A stretch of 64,000 bases of DNA. Origin: Homarus americanus. Its lineage: Eukaryota; Arthropoda; Malacostraca; Decapoda; Nephropidae. The stretch is taken from assembly GCF_018991925.1 (NCBI RefSeq), contig NW_024711973.1, forward strand, positions 152,501 to 216,500. The letters are read 5' to 3'. Shown piece after piece: positions 32,576-48,155 of the stretch; positions within the stretch are counted from its first letter, which is position 1; every line of letters starts with the position of its first letter. The translations under genes and the position numbers were made by a program. Below the pieces are notes generated by a model. It searched no databases and had not been told where the DNA came from. It worked only from the letters and a program-made list of their open reading frames with translations.

Positions 32576-33460
32576 AGAACATAAGAACATAAGAATGGAG
32601 GAAACTGCAGCGGGCCGATTGGCCCATACTGGGCAGTCCCGTTTACACCCAACCCCTATTGCTCATATAAGCATCCAACCTATGTTTGAAGCTATTCAGC
32701 GTATTCGAGTTAATGATGATATTTGGTAACTTGTTCCATTCATCCACTATGTTTCCAAACCAGTGTTCACCTATTTCGCGCCTAAATCTAAATTTGTCTA
32801 ATTTAAAACCATTGTTACGAGTTCGCTCCTGGTTGGATAGTTTGAGTACCTTTGTAATGTCACCTTTGTTTAGCCCTGACTTCCATTTATACACCTCAAT
32901 CATGTCGCCCCGCGCTCTACGTCTCTCGAGGGAGTGCAAATTAAGATGCTTTAACCTGTCTCTATACTCAAGCTTCCTAATGCCCGGGTTTAGTCTTGTC
33001 ATTCTCCTCTGAATTCTTTCCAAGGATTCTATATCCATTCTGTAATAAGGTGACCAGAACTGAACTGCGTAATCCAAGTGTGGTCTCACAAGCACAAGAT
33101 ACAGTTTTAGGATGACCTCGCTAGTCTAGTAACTAACACTCCTTTGTATGAACCCAAGTACTTTATTAGCCTTGTTACGAGCAAAAACACATTGTTTACT
33201 TGGCTTAAGGTTCCTACTTATCATTACTCCTAAATCTCTCTCGCAGTCGGATTTCTCTATGGCATCGTTGTTCATCTGGTATCTGGTTTCCCTGTTTACA
33301 TCTCCTATACTGAGTACTTTACATTTGTCCACGTTGAATTTCATCTGCCATTTTTCAGACCATTCGAAAAATTTGTTTAGATCTTCCTGTAGTTTTGTGG
33401 AGTCCTCGTCAGGATGAGGCCTAATAAGACTGAGGCTCATTTGATCAGTCACCTGTATTG
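32576..33460 (-). mobile_element. CR1-like LINE family C, copy 1 (5'-truncated, about 885 bp)
   Basis: Antisense 33126-33452 reads DLNKFFEWSEKWQMKFNVDKCKVLSIG, cut here in words as WQMKFNVDKCK and CERDLGVMIS, the region just after the RT catalytic box. Then 32643-33095 gives RPHLDYAVQFWSPYYR, LERIQRRMTRL and FKHRLDAYMSNRGWV, the usual C-terminus of CR1/jockey-type RTs. The two pieces lie in different frames. The RT core and endonuclease are absent, so it was truncated at insertion. The 3' end is (TTCTTATG)n, like the 8-bp repeats that end CR1 elements. Confidence 0.93.
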
Positions 33461-35110
33461 TTAAATAATTCTCGTTTTAGTAGCCTCGTATTAGCACGTC
33501 TGGGTGAACCGTAGCAGGTGATTGAAATTATATTGTTGTGTACGTCATACAAAGTAAAAAAAATAAAAATAAAATATTTGTTTCCTCATGCAGTGGAAAG
33601 TGAAAGCGGAGAGCACTTAGGCTTTTCATGAAGATGTGATCGATTTATTGTTCAGCTTAAGGTCTTGAACTACAGCAGCTACAGGCCAGGTTTAAAAAGA
33701 CTTGTTATATTGGATGGCGCAATTGGTAGTGCCCACACGCTGTTATATGAGGAACACCATGTAGACCTCAGCAGGAGAAGTAGTTGTAGCTGTAGTTGTA
33801 GTAGTGTCATATGTATGGCACTCACGTTATTGTCAGTTTGTTTAAGTACTAGTTATTGTTATTTGAGTACACACGTCAATCATCATCACACACGTTATTG
33901 ACAATGACTCACTCGACGTGCTCTTGTTATTCATTTACTCATATGAATACTTTCCCGAGAATTAAATTTTTATACAACATAATTTTTCCAGTCTAGAAAT
34001 ATTATAATGCTTGCATCATGACCATGTTCCCTGTTGGGTTGATATTGATGATGTACTAATTATTTTTTTCTTCTAAATTTGGACAGTTTATTAACGCGTT
34101 CTTTACTTCGTATATTATGGAATTTTTCTGTGAATAATAAATTGTCATTTCTGAACTGATGCTATTTATATTTCGCAATTTCCCATGATTTTTTTTTTGC
34201 ACTGATTGTGACACTAGTCGTTAATCATCACGTAATTAAGTAAATGGTGATCGAATTGTCATTAATTGTCACGTAAATAAGGAAAATAATGACGATGATC
34301 ATTAGTCGTCATATTATTAAAGAAAATAGTGACTGTAAAGAAAATAGTGACTGAATGGATCTTTGTCTTCACGTGATTAGGACAGTTTTCTTACGTAATT
34401 TTCGAGTAAGTGAGTTTGAACGGTCAGAATAAATTCATTTACATAAATAAATGTCTAAAATCCATCGTCTCGTCTCCTCTCAAGAAAACAAAAATATTAA
34501 TAATGAATAAGACCACAAACGTTATGATTTTCAAAAAGTAAAATTACCTCATGTGTAGAAATAAAATATTAATTTATGTATTTAATGAATTGTCCACACA
34601 GCTTTCAATTTCCATTTTTTTTTTAAATTTTACTTGGCGAATAATACTTTAAACTCCCTTCTTATTACTTCTCAGTTTGTGTAGGGAAGACTATGGTCAC
34701 AAGATGGCGCTGGCCATCAGTGAGTCTGGGTTATCACTCGCCGGTCTTGGTACAATAGTATGTGGAGCCCTGTGATTGGTCCTGGTCGGGAGGTGGAAAA
34801 TCTGGTGTGCTCCAGAGTCAGTTACTGATTATAGGCTTTGTAGTTAACATCTGGTCTCCTGTCTCCTAAACCTTAAGGGTCGAGTGTTAGTGTACTCTTA
34901 TTGCTCCAGACCGGGGTATAATTTGTGTTCACACTCAGGATGGGATGGAGGAAGGACACTCACAATGCGCTTTCTGTATATATATTGTTGTACAGTGCAG
35001 TACTTAGGAGTGACTAGGTGAGGAGAAGCTTGCTCAGAGGTCCTGTAGGGAGAGGAGGTTTCTGAGGAAGCTGGGTGGTGAGGAGCTGTGAGAGATGTTG
35101 CTGGGCCGGT
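33461..35110. other. No gene seen
   Basis: AT-rich unique sequence; an A-box-like phrase at 33716 has no B box. No supported feature. Confidence 0.55.
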
Positions 35111-35268
35111 AGCCGAGTTACCAAATATCATCATTAACTCGAATACGCTGAATAGCTTCAGACATAGGTTAGATGCTTATATGAGCAATAGGGGTTGGGT
35201 GTAAACGGGACTGCCCAGTATGGGCCAATAGGCCCGCTGCAGTTTCCTCCATTCTTATGTTCTTATAT
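35111..35268 (+). mobile_element. LINE family C, 5'-truncated copy 3 (3' 155 bp)
   Basis: AGTTACCAAATATCATCATT starts the match and CCTCCATTCTTATGTTCTTAT ends it; the body is collinear with the antisense of 32730-32576. Confidence 0.92.
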
Positions 35269-35507
35269 GGTGATGATTAGTATTTAGTGATTATATATTA
35301 TAGTGTGATGGTCAGTATTTAATGCTCATTTATTGTGAGTTTTCTGATTTCTTTTGTGTTGTATATATTTTGTATAAAATTCCGTCATCAGCTTTAGTTA
35401 CTTTTGTAAATAAATAGTAAGTTTGAAATTTGAAGGTAATTTTCCTTATTAAACAGGTTGAAGAATTTGTTATGGAAGGGGCGAGTTAAAAACTCGCTTT
35501 GTATCGT

Positions 35508-35513
<6 letters not shown>

Positions 35514-35604
<91 letters not shown>
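35514..35604. repeat. (TA)n microsatellite
   Basis: About 90 bp of TA dinucleotides. The interval between LINE C copy 3 and this tract is AT-rich and non-coding. Confidence 0.97.
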
Positions 35605-35605
<1 letters not shown>

Positions 35606-35755
35606 CAAACTACAAGGAGTGAGGAGAGCGAGCCAGGGTGAGGAGAGTGAGTAGGGTGGGGCGAGTGAGTAGGGTGGGGCAGAGGATATTTATTATCCGT
35701 GACATAACCTGCGTTGACGAGAGTGGAGTGACCCGGGTCACTCCTACCCTGACCA

Positions 35756-36783
35756 CACCTGTCATCTCGCTTATACCTGACTCCCACCTGTTCTGTCCTC
35801 TCGCTTATACCTGACTCACCTGTTCTGTCCTCTTGTTTATACCTGACTCGCCTCTTCTGTCCTCTTGTTTATACCTGACTCGCCTCTTCTGTCCTCTTGT
35901 TTATACCTGACTCGCCTCTTCTGTCCTCTCGTTTATACCTGACCCACCTGTTCTGTCCTCTTGTTTATACCTGACTCGCCTCTTCTGTCCTCTTGTTTAT
36001 ACCTGACTCGCCTGTTCTGTCCTCTCGTTTATACCTGACTCACCTGTTCTGTCTTCTTGTTTATACCTGACCCACCTGTTCTGTCCTCTTGTTTATATAC
36101 CTGACTCGCCTGTTCTGTCCTCTTGTTTATACCTGACCTCTTGTTTATACCTGACTCGCCTGTTCTGTCCTCTTGTTTATACCTGACTCGCCTGTTCTGT
36201 CCTCTTGTTTATACCTGACTCACCTGTTCTGTCCTCTTGGTTATACCTGACTCGCCTGTTCTGTCCTCTCCTTATACCTGACTCACCTGTTCTGTCCTCT
36301 TGGTTATACCTGACTCTGCCTCTTCTGTCCTCTTGTTTATACCTGACTCACCTGCTCGCCTCTTGTCCTCTTGTTTATACCTGACCCACCTGTTCTGTCC
36401 TCTTGTTTATACCTGACTCGCCTGTTCTGTCCTCTCGTTTATACCTGACTCGCCTCTTCTGTCATCCTCTTGTTCTTATACCTGACTCACCATCTCTTTA
36501 CCTGACTCCCACCTGTTCTGTCCTCTCGCTTATACCTGACTCACCTGTTCTGTCCTCTTGTTTATACCTGACTCGCCTCTTCTGTCCTCTTGTTTATACC
36601 TGACTCGCCTCTTCTGTCCTCTTGTTTATACCTGACTCGCCTCTTCTGTCCTCTCGTTTATACCTGACCCACCTGTTCTGTCCTCTTGTTTATACCTGAC
36701 TCGCCTCTTCTGTCCTCTTGTTTATACCTGACTCGCCTGTTCTGTCCTCTCGTTTATACCTGACTCACCTGTTCTGTCTTCTC
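35756..36783. repeat. 32-bp satellite, GTTTATACCTGACTCGCC-type, about 31 units
   Basis: The unit GTTTATACCTGACTCGCCTC plus TTCTGTCCTCTT repeats at a 32-bp step (for instance 35835 and 35867). Variants differ at TCG/TCA/CCC, CTCTTC/CTGTTC and TTG/TCG. A 282-bp block is duplicated exactly at 35776-36057 and 36501-36782. Confidence 0.96.
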
Positions 36784-37689
36784 GTGTCGTGAAATTTGGT
36801 GAAAACATTTGCCGAAGAGCTAAACTTTTGGTGCCCTCTGCCTTGTGGTAGGGGGCTCTCATAATGTTTCACGAGTTATATTTAATCTTCGGACAAAACC
36901 GCGACACGACTTTTGTCTTTGAGTACCAACACACACACGCGCACACAGCTAGCTTTCCTTCCATCATTAGTTCATCATATTATCACTATAGCGATGACAG
37001 TATCAGTTGATTTGCTCTTCTGCCAATCTCACTACCTCCCGGTAAAGTTCATCTTAAACGAAACTTTTTTATAAAATGTTCGTAATTATCCGTTGCTTTA
37101 TGTGTTTGGAGTCATTTGTACTGATATACATAATGATTAGTGAAAAGAGAAGTAGTAGTGGCGAATGTGTTTTCCAAAGGCGTAAATTCGTTTATGGTGA
37201 GGCAAATGTTGTTTATTTCAACCTTTTTTTCCCACTCGTATCTTGAAAGTTAATATTTTCAAGCAGTTGTATCTTTACAGACATTAAATTCGGCATTATA
37301 GTGATCCCGAACTGGGTATCTTTAACAGTTATATATGGATTTATTTATGATATATCATTATTAATCAAGCATCATATATGAGCCAATGAGCTGCAAAGGG
37401 GGCTGGGCTTCTTATATTAATACTGTCAGTTTAAAACAAAAATACTATAGTGCCAAGGGGCACCAGCTGATTCTGATCAGGTTTAAGGCTCTCTCCTCCC
37501 AAACATCAGGTGTTAACTACACACACACACACCCACACCTCGAGATACGTCTTGTTTTCCTTAGTCAGACGTTTTGGAACTATCTTGCTGACGCCATATA
37601 CATATTCTTCTGACGAGCGCTGTATTTCTCTTGCCAGGGCGGTATTTCTCGTCTCGGTGGCTACTTACCAATCTTTTGAGAATATGCTC
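36784..37689. other. Unique interval, possible small inverted-repeat element at its start
   Basis: TCGTGTCG near 36781 and CGACACGA near 36901 are inverse, with weaker inverse pairing of CCGAAGAGCTAAA and TTAATCTTCGG inside, suggesting a 130-bp inverted-repeat element. The rest shows nothing. Confidence 0.4.
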
Positions 37690-37890
37690 ACTGAATTTCA
37701 CTCGCGGAGATTGATGGAGATTTTCATCATCGGAGCAGATGTCCATCTCAAGCCTTTGGCACACTCGGAATCTAGTATGACGATCTTCCAACTTTGATAT
37801 AATGATACGAGTTATTAACGATGTCACCTAGGTTGGTGAGTTTTAAGGTGACTAAAGAGGCCGATACGGGACCGGCAGAGTCGTTCACAG
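37690..37890. mobile_element. Rearranged fragments of LINE family A
   Basis: Bases 37725-37762 match the antisense of family A near 265-300 (GGAGCAGATGTCCATCTCAA). At about 37763 the match changes to the family A 3' end, as seen at 46266-46390 (ACTCGGAATC, AGTATGACG, TTGGTGAG), which lies in the other orientation. The result is an inverted junction. Confidence 0.6.
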
Positions 37891-38299
37891 TCTTCACAAG
37901 CTCTCCCTTTTCCTGATCCAGTGGTGCAAGTGTTGCAATAACTGTTTATTTATTATTATTATTATATTTTTTTTTTTAGGTTAAGGTTGGGAAAGGATGG
38001 GAGGCATGCTGGGGCTCAAGGCACAGCCAGACGTAAAGGATAGATAACTCACGACAGATAGTCGTGGGCGGAAAGGTTGGAAATAAAGTTTAATGAGTTA
38101 AACAGAGGGAGACAACACCCCTTGTTTTACATATTACAGAATTTGTTGACAAACTAAACTAACCTAGGATTTAGGATGAGGTTGCACAATGGTTACTTTG
38201 GTTGACAATGACTTGTTGATTTTACAATTACATGTTTATTAAAATGTTATTACTGTATTACTTTAAGGACTCACTAGATTGCGGCTTGTTAAATGTGAT
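37891..38299. other. No gene seen
   Basis: Unique AT-rich sequence with a short ATT/T run near 37955. Confidence 0.55.
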
Positions 38300-40150
38300 C
38301 TTATATCATCTAAGTTTTAATCTAAGGTGGATCGTTGTGGCGGACATAGATGGGTTGTGGGTTGGGTTGTTGTAGTGCGGGCAAACTACGTGGCCACCAG
38401 GCGTGGGGTCGTCCAGGAACTTGTCCCAAACCTTCTTCCCTAGACGAAAGAACCTGACGTTGAGGGTCTCCGTTTTATTTCTCAGATGGTTTCCACTGTC
38501 TCCTGGTAGGGTGGCGCTTGGCCATTGGATGACCTCAGACACTTGTTTTGGAAGCTCTGTAGTTGTTGTAGTCAGATCTCCCCGAGTGCGACGAGTGGCA
38601 TATGTGGGTACTCCGACACAGGCCTTACCAGCGCCTTGTACAGGTGGACTTGTATCTTCTCAGGCATCAGTTTAAAACGTTATAATTTGGCGGCGGCGAC
38701 TTTGGCTTTCTTTAGTCTGTCCTTCACGTGGGAAATGATGCCCGTCTGAGAGATGATGAGGCCGAGCAGCCTGCCTTGTTTAGAGTACTCAATCTCTTCG
38801 TCGTCGATCATCAATGGCGCCGGCTTGAATTTGGCTATGGGTATGACCTCGAATTTCGTTTTGTTTGTTTTTATTCTCCATTTATTGTCGTACTCCAAGA
38901 TCTCCTCTATTGCCCGAGCAGTGAGTCGCGCCATCCCTGCCGTGGACCTTCCTGGGCAGGTGACAATCTGTGTTACATTGTCGGCATACATGACGTACTC
39001 GCTGTCGACGATTGGTGGTGGCAGGTCAGCCGTTTAGAGCGTGTAAAGGGTCGGTGAGACACGAGCCCTGAGGTACGCCGCTCGAGAGTGAGAATTCTTC
39101 TCCACAATGTTCGTGCATCTTGATGTTGGCTCTGCGGTCCATAATGAATTGCACACCAGGCGCGTCAGGTTTTCGGGTAGCCCCAGTTGTATGATCTTAT
39201 ACTGTAGCCCCACGTGCCAAACTTTGTCAAACGCCTTACTGACGTCCCTCAGCACTACGTTGCACTGCAGGCGGCCAGTCATGGCGTTGGCGCTCTGCTC
39301 GTAGGCCTGGTCTATGGCGGTGGATGTGCCTCGGTACTGGTGGGGACTATGCACGTCTTCGTCCTCTAGATACATCCACAACCGTTTGTTTACTTTTTTC
39401 GATGATTTTGGCAGGTACCTCAAGTAGCGATATTGGTCGAAAGTTTTCGACTTTGTTTGGAGGCTTCCCTGCTTTTGGTATGAGGCGGATAACGGCGATT
39501 TTGAGCATCTTAGGGAAGTATCCAGAGGCGAGGCAGGCATTGCATATATGAGCAAGCCTCTCTATCATGTTGTCGGGAATTGGGCCAGGATAATTTTGCT
39601 AATATGACTTTGCCCAAGTGACTGTTTTTTAAACCATTTTATGAGGGTTGACACATCTGCAGGAACTATGCTCTCCGCCAGGTAGCTTTCGTCCACCAGT
39701 CTATTGAAGTCAGTCCGTGGGAGCGGCTGGAGCAGGTGCTGATGGTCCTGCAACTGACCTAAAATGTCCTCCTCAAATTCTCTGTCGTTCTCCTGTTCAC
39801 TAATGGTAAAGATCTTTCGTAAATATCGCCAATGGAATGGTTCTTTGTTTTCCTCCTCGAATATTTTCACGTTGTTTTGGTCGAGCAGGTAAGGGACCGT
39901 GCTAGAGGTGGAGCCCATCAGTCGCTTGATCCCTTTCCAGAAGGCGGCCCACTTTGTTCATGTAGACGTTTGCTCTCGTGCTGGATGTCCGCCTGTAGCT
40001 CTCGGTACCGGTATCTCAGCTCTGGGGAGAGGAAGAGTTGCAATGGACTGACGATAGTCCAGTTTGTTGGGTTTTGCCTTAGTAGCCTGAACATCACGCA
40101 TTGCCTTCGTCCTCCGGTGTAGTCGTTGGGTTCCCATGTTGGTCACCTCT
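38300..40150 (-). mobile_element. Jockey-like LINE family B (5'-truncated, frameshifted)
   Basis: Read right to left: a pre-RT segment (39565-39918) with PLPRTDFNRLVDESYLAES; IAVIRLIPKAGKPPNKVENF and RPISLL (RT motif 1-2, 39347-39568 frame); VVLRDVSKAFDKVWHVGLQY (motif A, 39034-39555 frame); YADNVTQIVT (motif C, 38991); IIEYDNKWRIKTNKTKFEV-type thumb; and a C-terminus NVRFFRLGKKVWDKFLDD. The endonuclease is absent. Motif C reads YADN rather than YADD, which may inactivate it or be a family trait. At least four frame changes occur. On its right it meets repeat R1. Confidence 0.92.
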
Positions 40151-40154
40151 TCCG

Positions 40155-40632
40155 CCTATACCGCCGCTGGGGTCTTGTTGGAGCTCTGTAAGCATGTCTG
40201 CCTGTTGTGGGGCTCCACAGATTTTCTCGTTCGGGGTTTACCCCCGTTGCCTTCTACTTACCAAGGTTAATCCGTAAGGTTGCGGGGCATTGGTTGGTAG
40301 GCGCCAGAACGTATCCAGATGCTAGTGGGCCTATGCGCTGTCCCTCTGGGGCCCACTGATACTCCGAGATCCTCTGCTGGTCTAGCCTAGACCCACGCGG
40401 TACCCTGTTACCGTGTGTTGCCACGAGGAGGCACAGCAGGAGTCTTGATGGTGCAGAGGCTGTGTACTGGCAGGAGAAGACTTATGCAAGTTGTTTCCCT
40501 GTTCGCCACGAGGGCTAGCCAGTGACGGTAGCTGAAAGCAAGAGGAAGCAAGCAGTGCTTGCACCTTAACACTAACATAATGCTGCCACACTAGATGCTT
40601 TACATCACCCTGCACACACACACACACACACC
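40155..40632 (+). repeat. Dispersed repeat R1, copy 2
   Basis: Starts CTATACCGCCGCTGGGGTCT and ends CCCTG(CA)n; collinear with 2331-2852. The antisense again reads LVWQHYVSVKVQALLASS. It lies immediately upstream of the antisense LINE B fragment. Confidence 0.8.
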
Positions 40633-42489
<1,857 letters not shown>

Positions 42490-42493
42490 CTTT

Positions 42494-42501
42494 CACACAC
42501 A

Positions 42502-42551
<50 letters not shown>
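42494..42551. repeat. (CA)n microsatellite
   Basis: About 55 bp of CA dinucleotides. Confidence 0.96.
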
Positions 42552-42552
<1 letters not shown>

Positions 42553-42589
42553 ACTTATGTTACCTGTATATTATTTGTAAATCAGGAGA

Positions 42590-42658
42590 CCCATTCCCCA
42601 ATTATGTAACTGTATATTTTCAGCCTTCCGACTGCCATGCTCCTTCAATAAACCGTTA

Positions 42659-42756
<98 letters not shown>

Positions 42757-42757
42757 T
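42590..42757 (+). mobile_element. S1 element copy 3 (3' end only) with long (ATT)n tail
   Basis: TGTATATTTTCAGCCTTCCG, then TCCTTCAATAAACCGTTAAT, then about 95 bp of ATT units. The same string of parts ends copies 1 and 2, which shows the ATT tract is the tail of the element rather than an unrelated microsatellite. Confidence 0.75.
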
Positions 42758-42770
42758 ACACACGCGCGCG

Positions 42771-42773
<3 letters not shown>

Positions 42774-42817
<44 letters not shown>
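42774..42817. repeat. (GA)n microsatellite
   Basis: About 42 bp of GA after a short CACGCGCGCG run. Confidence 0.95.
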
Positions 42818-42818
<1 letters not shown>

Positions 42819-42849
42819 TCTTTTTTCACATTTCATGACCGTGATGATA

Positions 42850-43200
42850 ATTCTTCATGAAAATAAACATAACCCCAAAATTCCTTAATACACAGCATTT
42901 TGTCACACTTAACTTTTGTGACATTTACCAAGGAATATAAATGACTAGAATTTAATGAAAATATGGCGAAAATAATTAAACTCAATATAAATGACAATAT
43001 TTATAAAATAATGAAGGGAAATTATAGGTCATTAGTGTAATATTGTGTACTGTAATTTAGTAAGTAATTTGCTGTGTTTAAAATGTTAATTGCACCTGAG
43101 GAATGTTTTTCTTTACCATGTCACTAACAGGAAAGGGACGTGATTTTTCCTTCATTACATAATATTGTAATTACGTTTGTTCAGTCTACAATACAGTTTA
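42850..43200. repeat. Third, diverged copy of duplicate block gamma
   Basis: TTAAAATGTTAATTGCA, GGAAAGGGACGTGATTTTTC and CTTCATTACATAATATTGTA match 6600-6700 and 9205-9295. So gamma is a dispersed repeat and not only a local duplication. Confidence 0.7.
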
Positions 43201-45100
<1,900 letters not shown>

Positions 45101-45104
45101 CACT

Positions 45105-46253
45105 ATTACCACCACCATAACACCCTCCACCTACTACCATCATTACAGAACACCCTGCCAACACTACCACCATCACACATCACCCTGACTACACTACCAC
45201 ACATCACCCTGCCAACTCTGCCTCCACTCTGCCAACACTACCACCACCCACCCAACACTACCACCACCCTGCCAACACTACCACCACCCTGCCAACTCTA
45301 CCACCACTCTGCCAACTCTACCACCGCTCTGCCAACTCTACCACCACTCTGCTAACTCTCCCTCCACTCTCCCAACTCTACCACCACCCTGCCAACTCTA
45401 CCACCACCTGCTGCTCTACCACCACCCTGCCAACTCTACCACCACCCTGCCAACTCTACCACCACTCTGCCAACTCTCCCACCACTCTGCCAACTCTCCC
45501 ACCACTCTACCAGCTCCCACTCTGCCAACTCTACCACCACCTTGCCAACTCTACCACCACCTTGCCAACTCTGCCACCCACCCTGCCCATCTACCACCCT
45601 GCCAACTCTACCACCACCCTGCCAACTCTACCACCACCCTGCCAGCTCTACCACCCCTGCCAACTCTACCACCACCCTGCCAACTCTACCACCACCCTGC
45701 CAACTCTACCACCACACACCACCCTGCCCACACTATTACCACCACCACACACCACCCTGTTCCTCTTACCACCACCACCACCACACACCACCATGCCCAC
45801 CTCTACCACCACCACACACCACCCACCGCCACTGTACCACCACCACCACACCACCCCTGCCCACACTGTAACCACCACCACCACACCACCCTGCCCACAC
45901 TGTAACCACCACCACACCTACCTACCTGTAACCACCACCACCACACACCCTGCCCACCTGCCAACCACCACCACACCACCCACACTCACCCACCACCGCC
46001 ACCACCCTGCCCACACTGTAACCACCACCGCCACCACCACTGCCTACACTGCAACCACCACCACCACCACACACCACCCTGCCCACACTGGCAGCCACCA
46101 CCACACACCACCCTGCCCACACTGTAATCACCACCACCACACACCACCCTGCCCACACTGTAACCACCACCACCACACACCGCCCTACCCACACTGTAAC
46201 CACCACCACACACCACCCTGCCTACACTGTAACCACCACCACCACCTACTACT
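45105..46253. repeat. ACC-rich satellite, left part
   Basis: Begins with about 20-bp units (CCACCACCCTGCCAACTCTA) and changes rightward to about 36-bp units with CACCCTGCCCACACTGTAAC and CACCACCACCACACA. The same unit type continues at 48156 beyond the LINE A insertion. Long Thr/Pro/His frames are artefacts. Confidence 0.93.
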
Positions 46254-46890
46254 ACTACTTTGCTGTCACTCGGAATCGAGTATGACGGTCATCCATCTAT
46301 GATACTATGATCTGAGCTAATAAGGATGTCAACTTCGTTGGTGAGCTCTGAGGTGACTCAAAAGACTGATACAGTACCGGCAGTCGGGCTGACTCGAAAG
46401 TATTGACACTTTCTCGTGTGGTGATTCTCCATGTGTTACGGTGTGGAGTGGTCGTCTCCCAGGTGAGGGGGTGGATTTGGCACTTTTTCAGGTTTGTCTT
46501 AAGACTATCCTTATACCTCTTCAGTTGCTCGCCAGCGTTACGTTTACTATTCGTTAGGTGACTGTAAAGTAGCTGCTTTGGCAGTCTACTGTCGTCCGTG
46601 TTGGTAACATGGCCAGTCCAGCGTTGTTGTTTATGCTCCTACAGTTGGTGTCACCGAGAATACTGGAATATGTTCTCTTGTCTTCCCAGCGAACTAGGAG
46701 GATGGAACGTAGACTACGTTGTTGAAAGTTTTCAATTACCTTGAGGTGCCTCCTGTATGTGACCAATGTCTCGCTGTCATATTGGAGGGTGGGTAGGACC
46801 ACTGCTCGATATACGTGCAACTTTGTAGATAATTTCAGCTCCCTACAACTGAAGACACGGGTACGGAGTCTGCCAAGGGCTTGAGATGTA
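46254..46890 (-). mobile_element. LINE family A, copy 2, 3' part
   Basis: Collinear with copy 1 (base 60 onward here corresponds to 46660 onward), including GGATGGAACGTAGACTACGT and GAGGTGCCTCCTGTATG. It extends to the element's 3' end near 46254, which copy 1 lacks. The antisense reads VYRAVVLPTLQYDSETLV and FQQRSLRSILLVRWED. The match stops at the TA at 46889-46890 and resumes at 47657. Confidence 0.92.
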
Positions 46891-47656
46891 CACTCGGTAT
46901 AAAAACTACAGCACAGGTGGGGTCTGATGATTTTCCAAATGATTGCGAGACATTTCGTGTTTAATTTGGGAGGCCGAAATTAGCTATTTCATTGACAATA
47001 TTACATTACTTTGTTACAATATGACTGGAGAGTTTCAGTATATATAGATAAGTTAAACTGTATGTTATATTAAATGTTCCACACACCGTGGACTACAGTA
47101 ACCATGGAAGTGGATGAGTTGCCATATAGGAATGCATTATATGTTTTGCAGAATTAGTGGATATAGTGAAGGTATAAGATTATTTTGCAACTGAATTTCG
47201 AATCTGTATTTGCATTGTTACTTCACTTTGGGCTAATGCCACATTATGTCATTCTTTATTCGTATTAGAAAATATACCATGCTGTTCCGACACATCTGAA
47301 TATCTCCACCGTTCATATAACATACACATTCTTTATGCAAGATATCAGGAAATGATGGTAGCACTAATTACGTAAATCACATTATTAGGCTGCTACAACA
47401 CCGCTCACAATGTGTATTCGACATGGAGAAATGAGACATAGAGTTCCGATCAAGTTTCAAATTGTGTTAGTGTGGCAGCACTAACTCCGACTCGTTTCAG
47501 AATGCCGATCACTTGTTTCGAGCATATGTGGCCGAACCCATACACGCGCAGGGCTACCAATGCGAGGAATGCCTCAGGGGCATTTTTGAAACACTTCGTT
47601 TTAAGTGTCAGCTTGTTTCGCGTAAGAATTGTAACGGTATTTTTTTTACCGAGTGT
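46891..47656. mobile_element. 766-bp DNA transposon inserted in LINE A (TA target, Tc1/mariner-like ends)
   Basis: The left end CACTCGGTATAAAAACTACA and the inverse of the right end CACTCGGTAAAAAAAATACC agree at 18 of the first 21 positions. TA flanks both sides (46889-46890 and 47657-47658). Removing it restores the LINE reading seen at 265-330 in copy 1. The inside has no transposase I can recognise; one + frame (47472-47675) is short and unremarkable. So it is non-autonomous, or a decayed remnant. The superfamily is inferred from TA duplication and end style only. Confidence 0.82.
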
Positions 47657-48155
47657 ACATCTTATCCGATGTTGAATCTCATCGATGTCCGCGGTGGTGG
47701 ACAGGTGGGAGCCGAGATACCGAAAGTAGGTAACATTAGAGAGGATAGTACCATTAAGCTGGGTGGGTGGTGGAGGTGTGGCTGTACCAGGGGCAGGATG
47801 AAAGAGAATCTGAGTCTTACGTACACTTACCTCAAGGCCGAAGTGTGCATACGCATCTGTCTAGGTGTTCATGATCTCCTGTAGGTCGCGTTCAGTGTGA
47901 GCGACGAGGGTATAGTCGTCTGCATATTGAAGTTCAGTAATGAAAGCTGCTGACACTTCTTCCTGTCTGGAGTCGTCTTATGTTGAAAAGACCTTCAGCC
48001 AGTACTGGATGTCCACCCCGCCAGGTAAATTGGCAGTGGCACGAGTAAGGGAGGCAGCCAAGAAAATGGAAAAGAATTTGTGCTAGTACATATTTTTGTT
48101 TTTCCCCCGTGTAAATGGGGAAGTACTTAGACTGGGTGCCATTATACAGGACAAT
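47657..48155 (-). mobile_element. LINE family A, copy 2, 5' part (RT catalytic box intact)
   Basis: Resumes the family A match with CATCTTATCC and GACAGGTGGGAGCCGAGATA. The antisense at 47915-47926 reads YADD within LQYADDYTLVAH, which in copy 1 is broken by a stop. The element is 5'-truncated at about 48156, where the ACC-rich satellite resumes. RT motif A and the endonuclease are absent. Confidence 0.9.

Noticed and set aside
33716..33760. tRNA-like A box (TGGCGCAATTGG)
   Set aside because: No B box or cloverleaf follows within the needed distance.
36784..36912. 130-bp inverted-repeat element ending TCGTGTCG/CGACACGA
   Set aside because: Only 8-bp outer pairing and broken inner pairing; too weak to call an element, so mentioned only in the interval entry.
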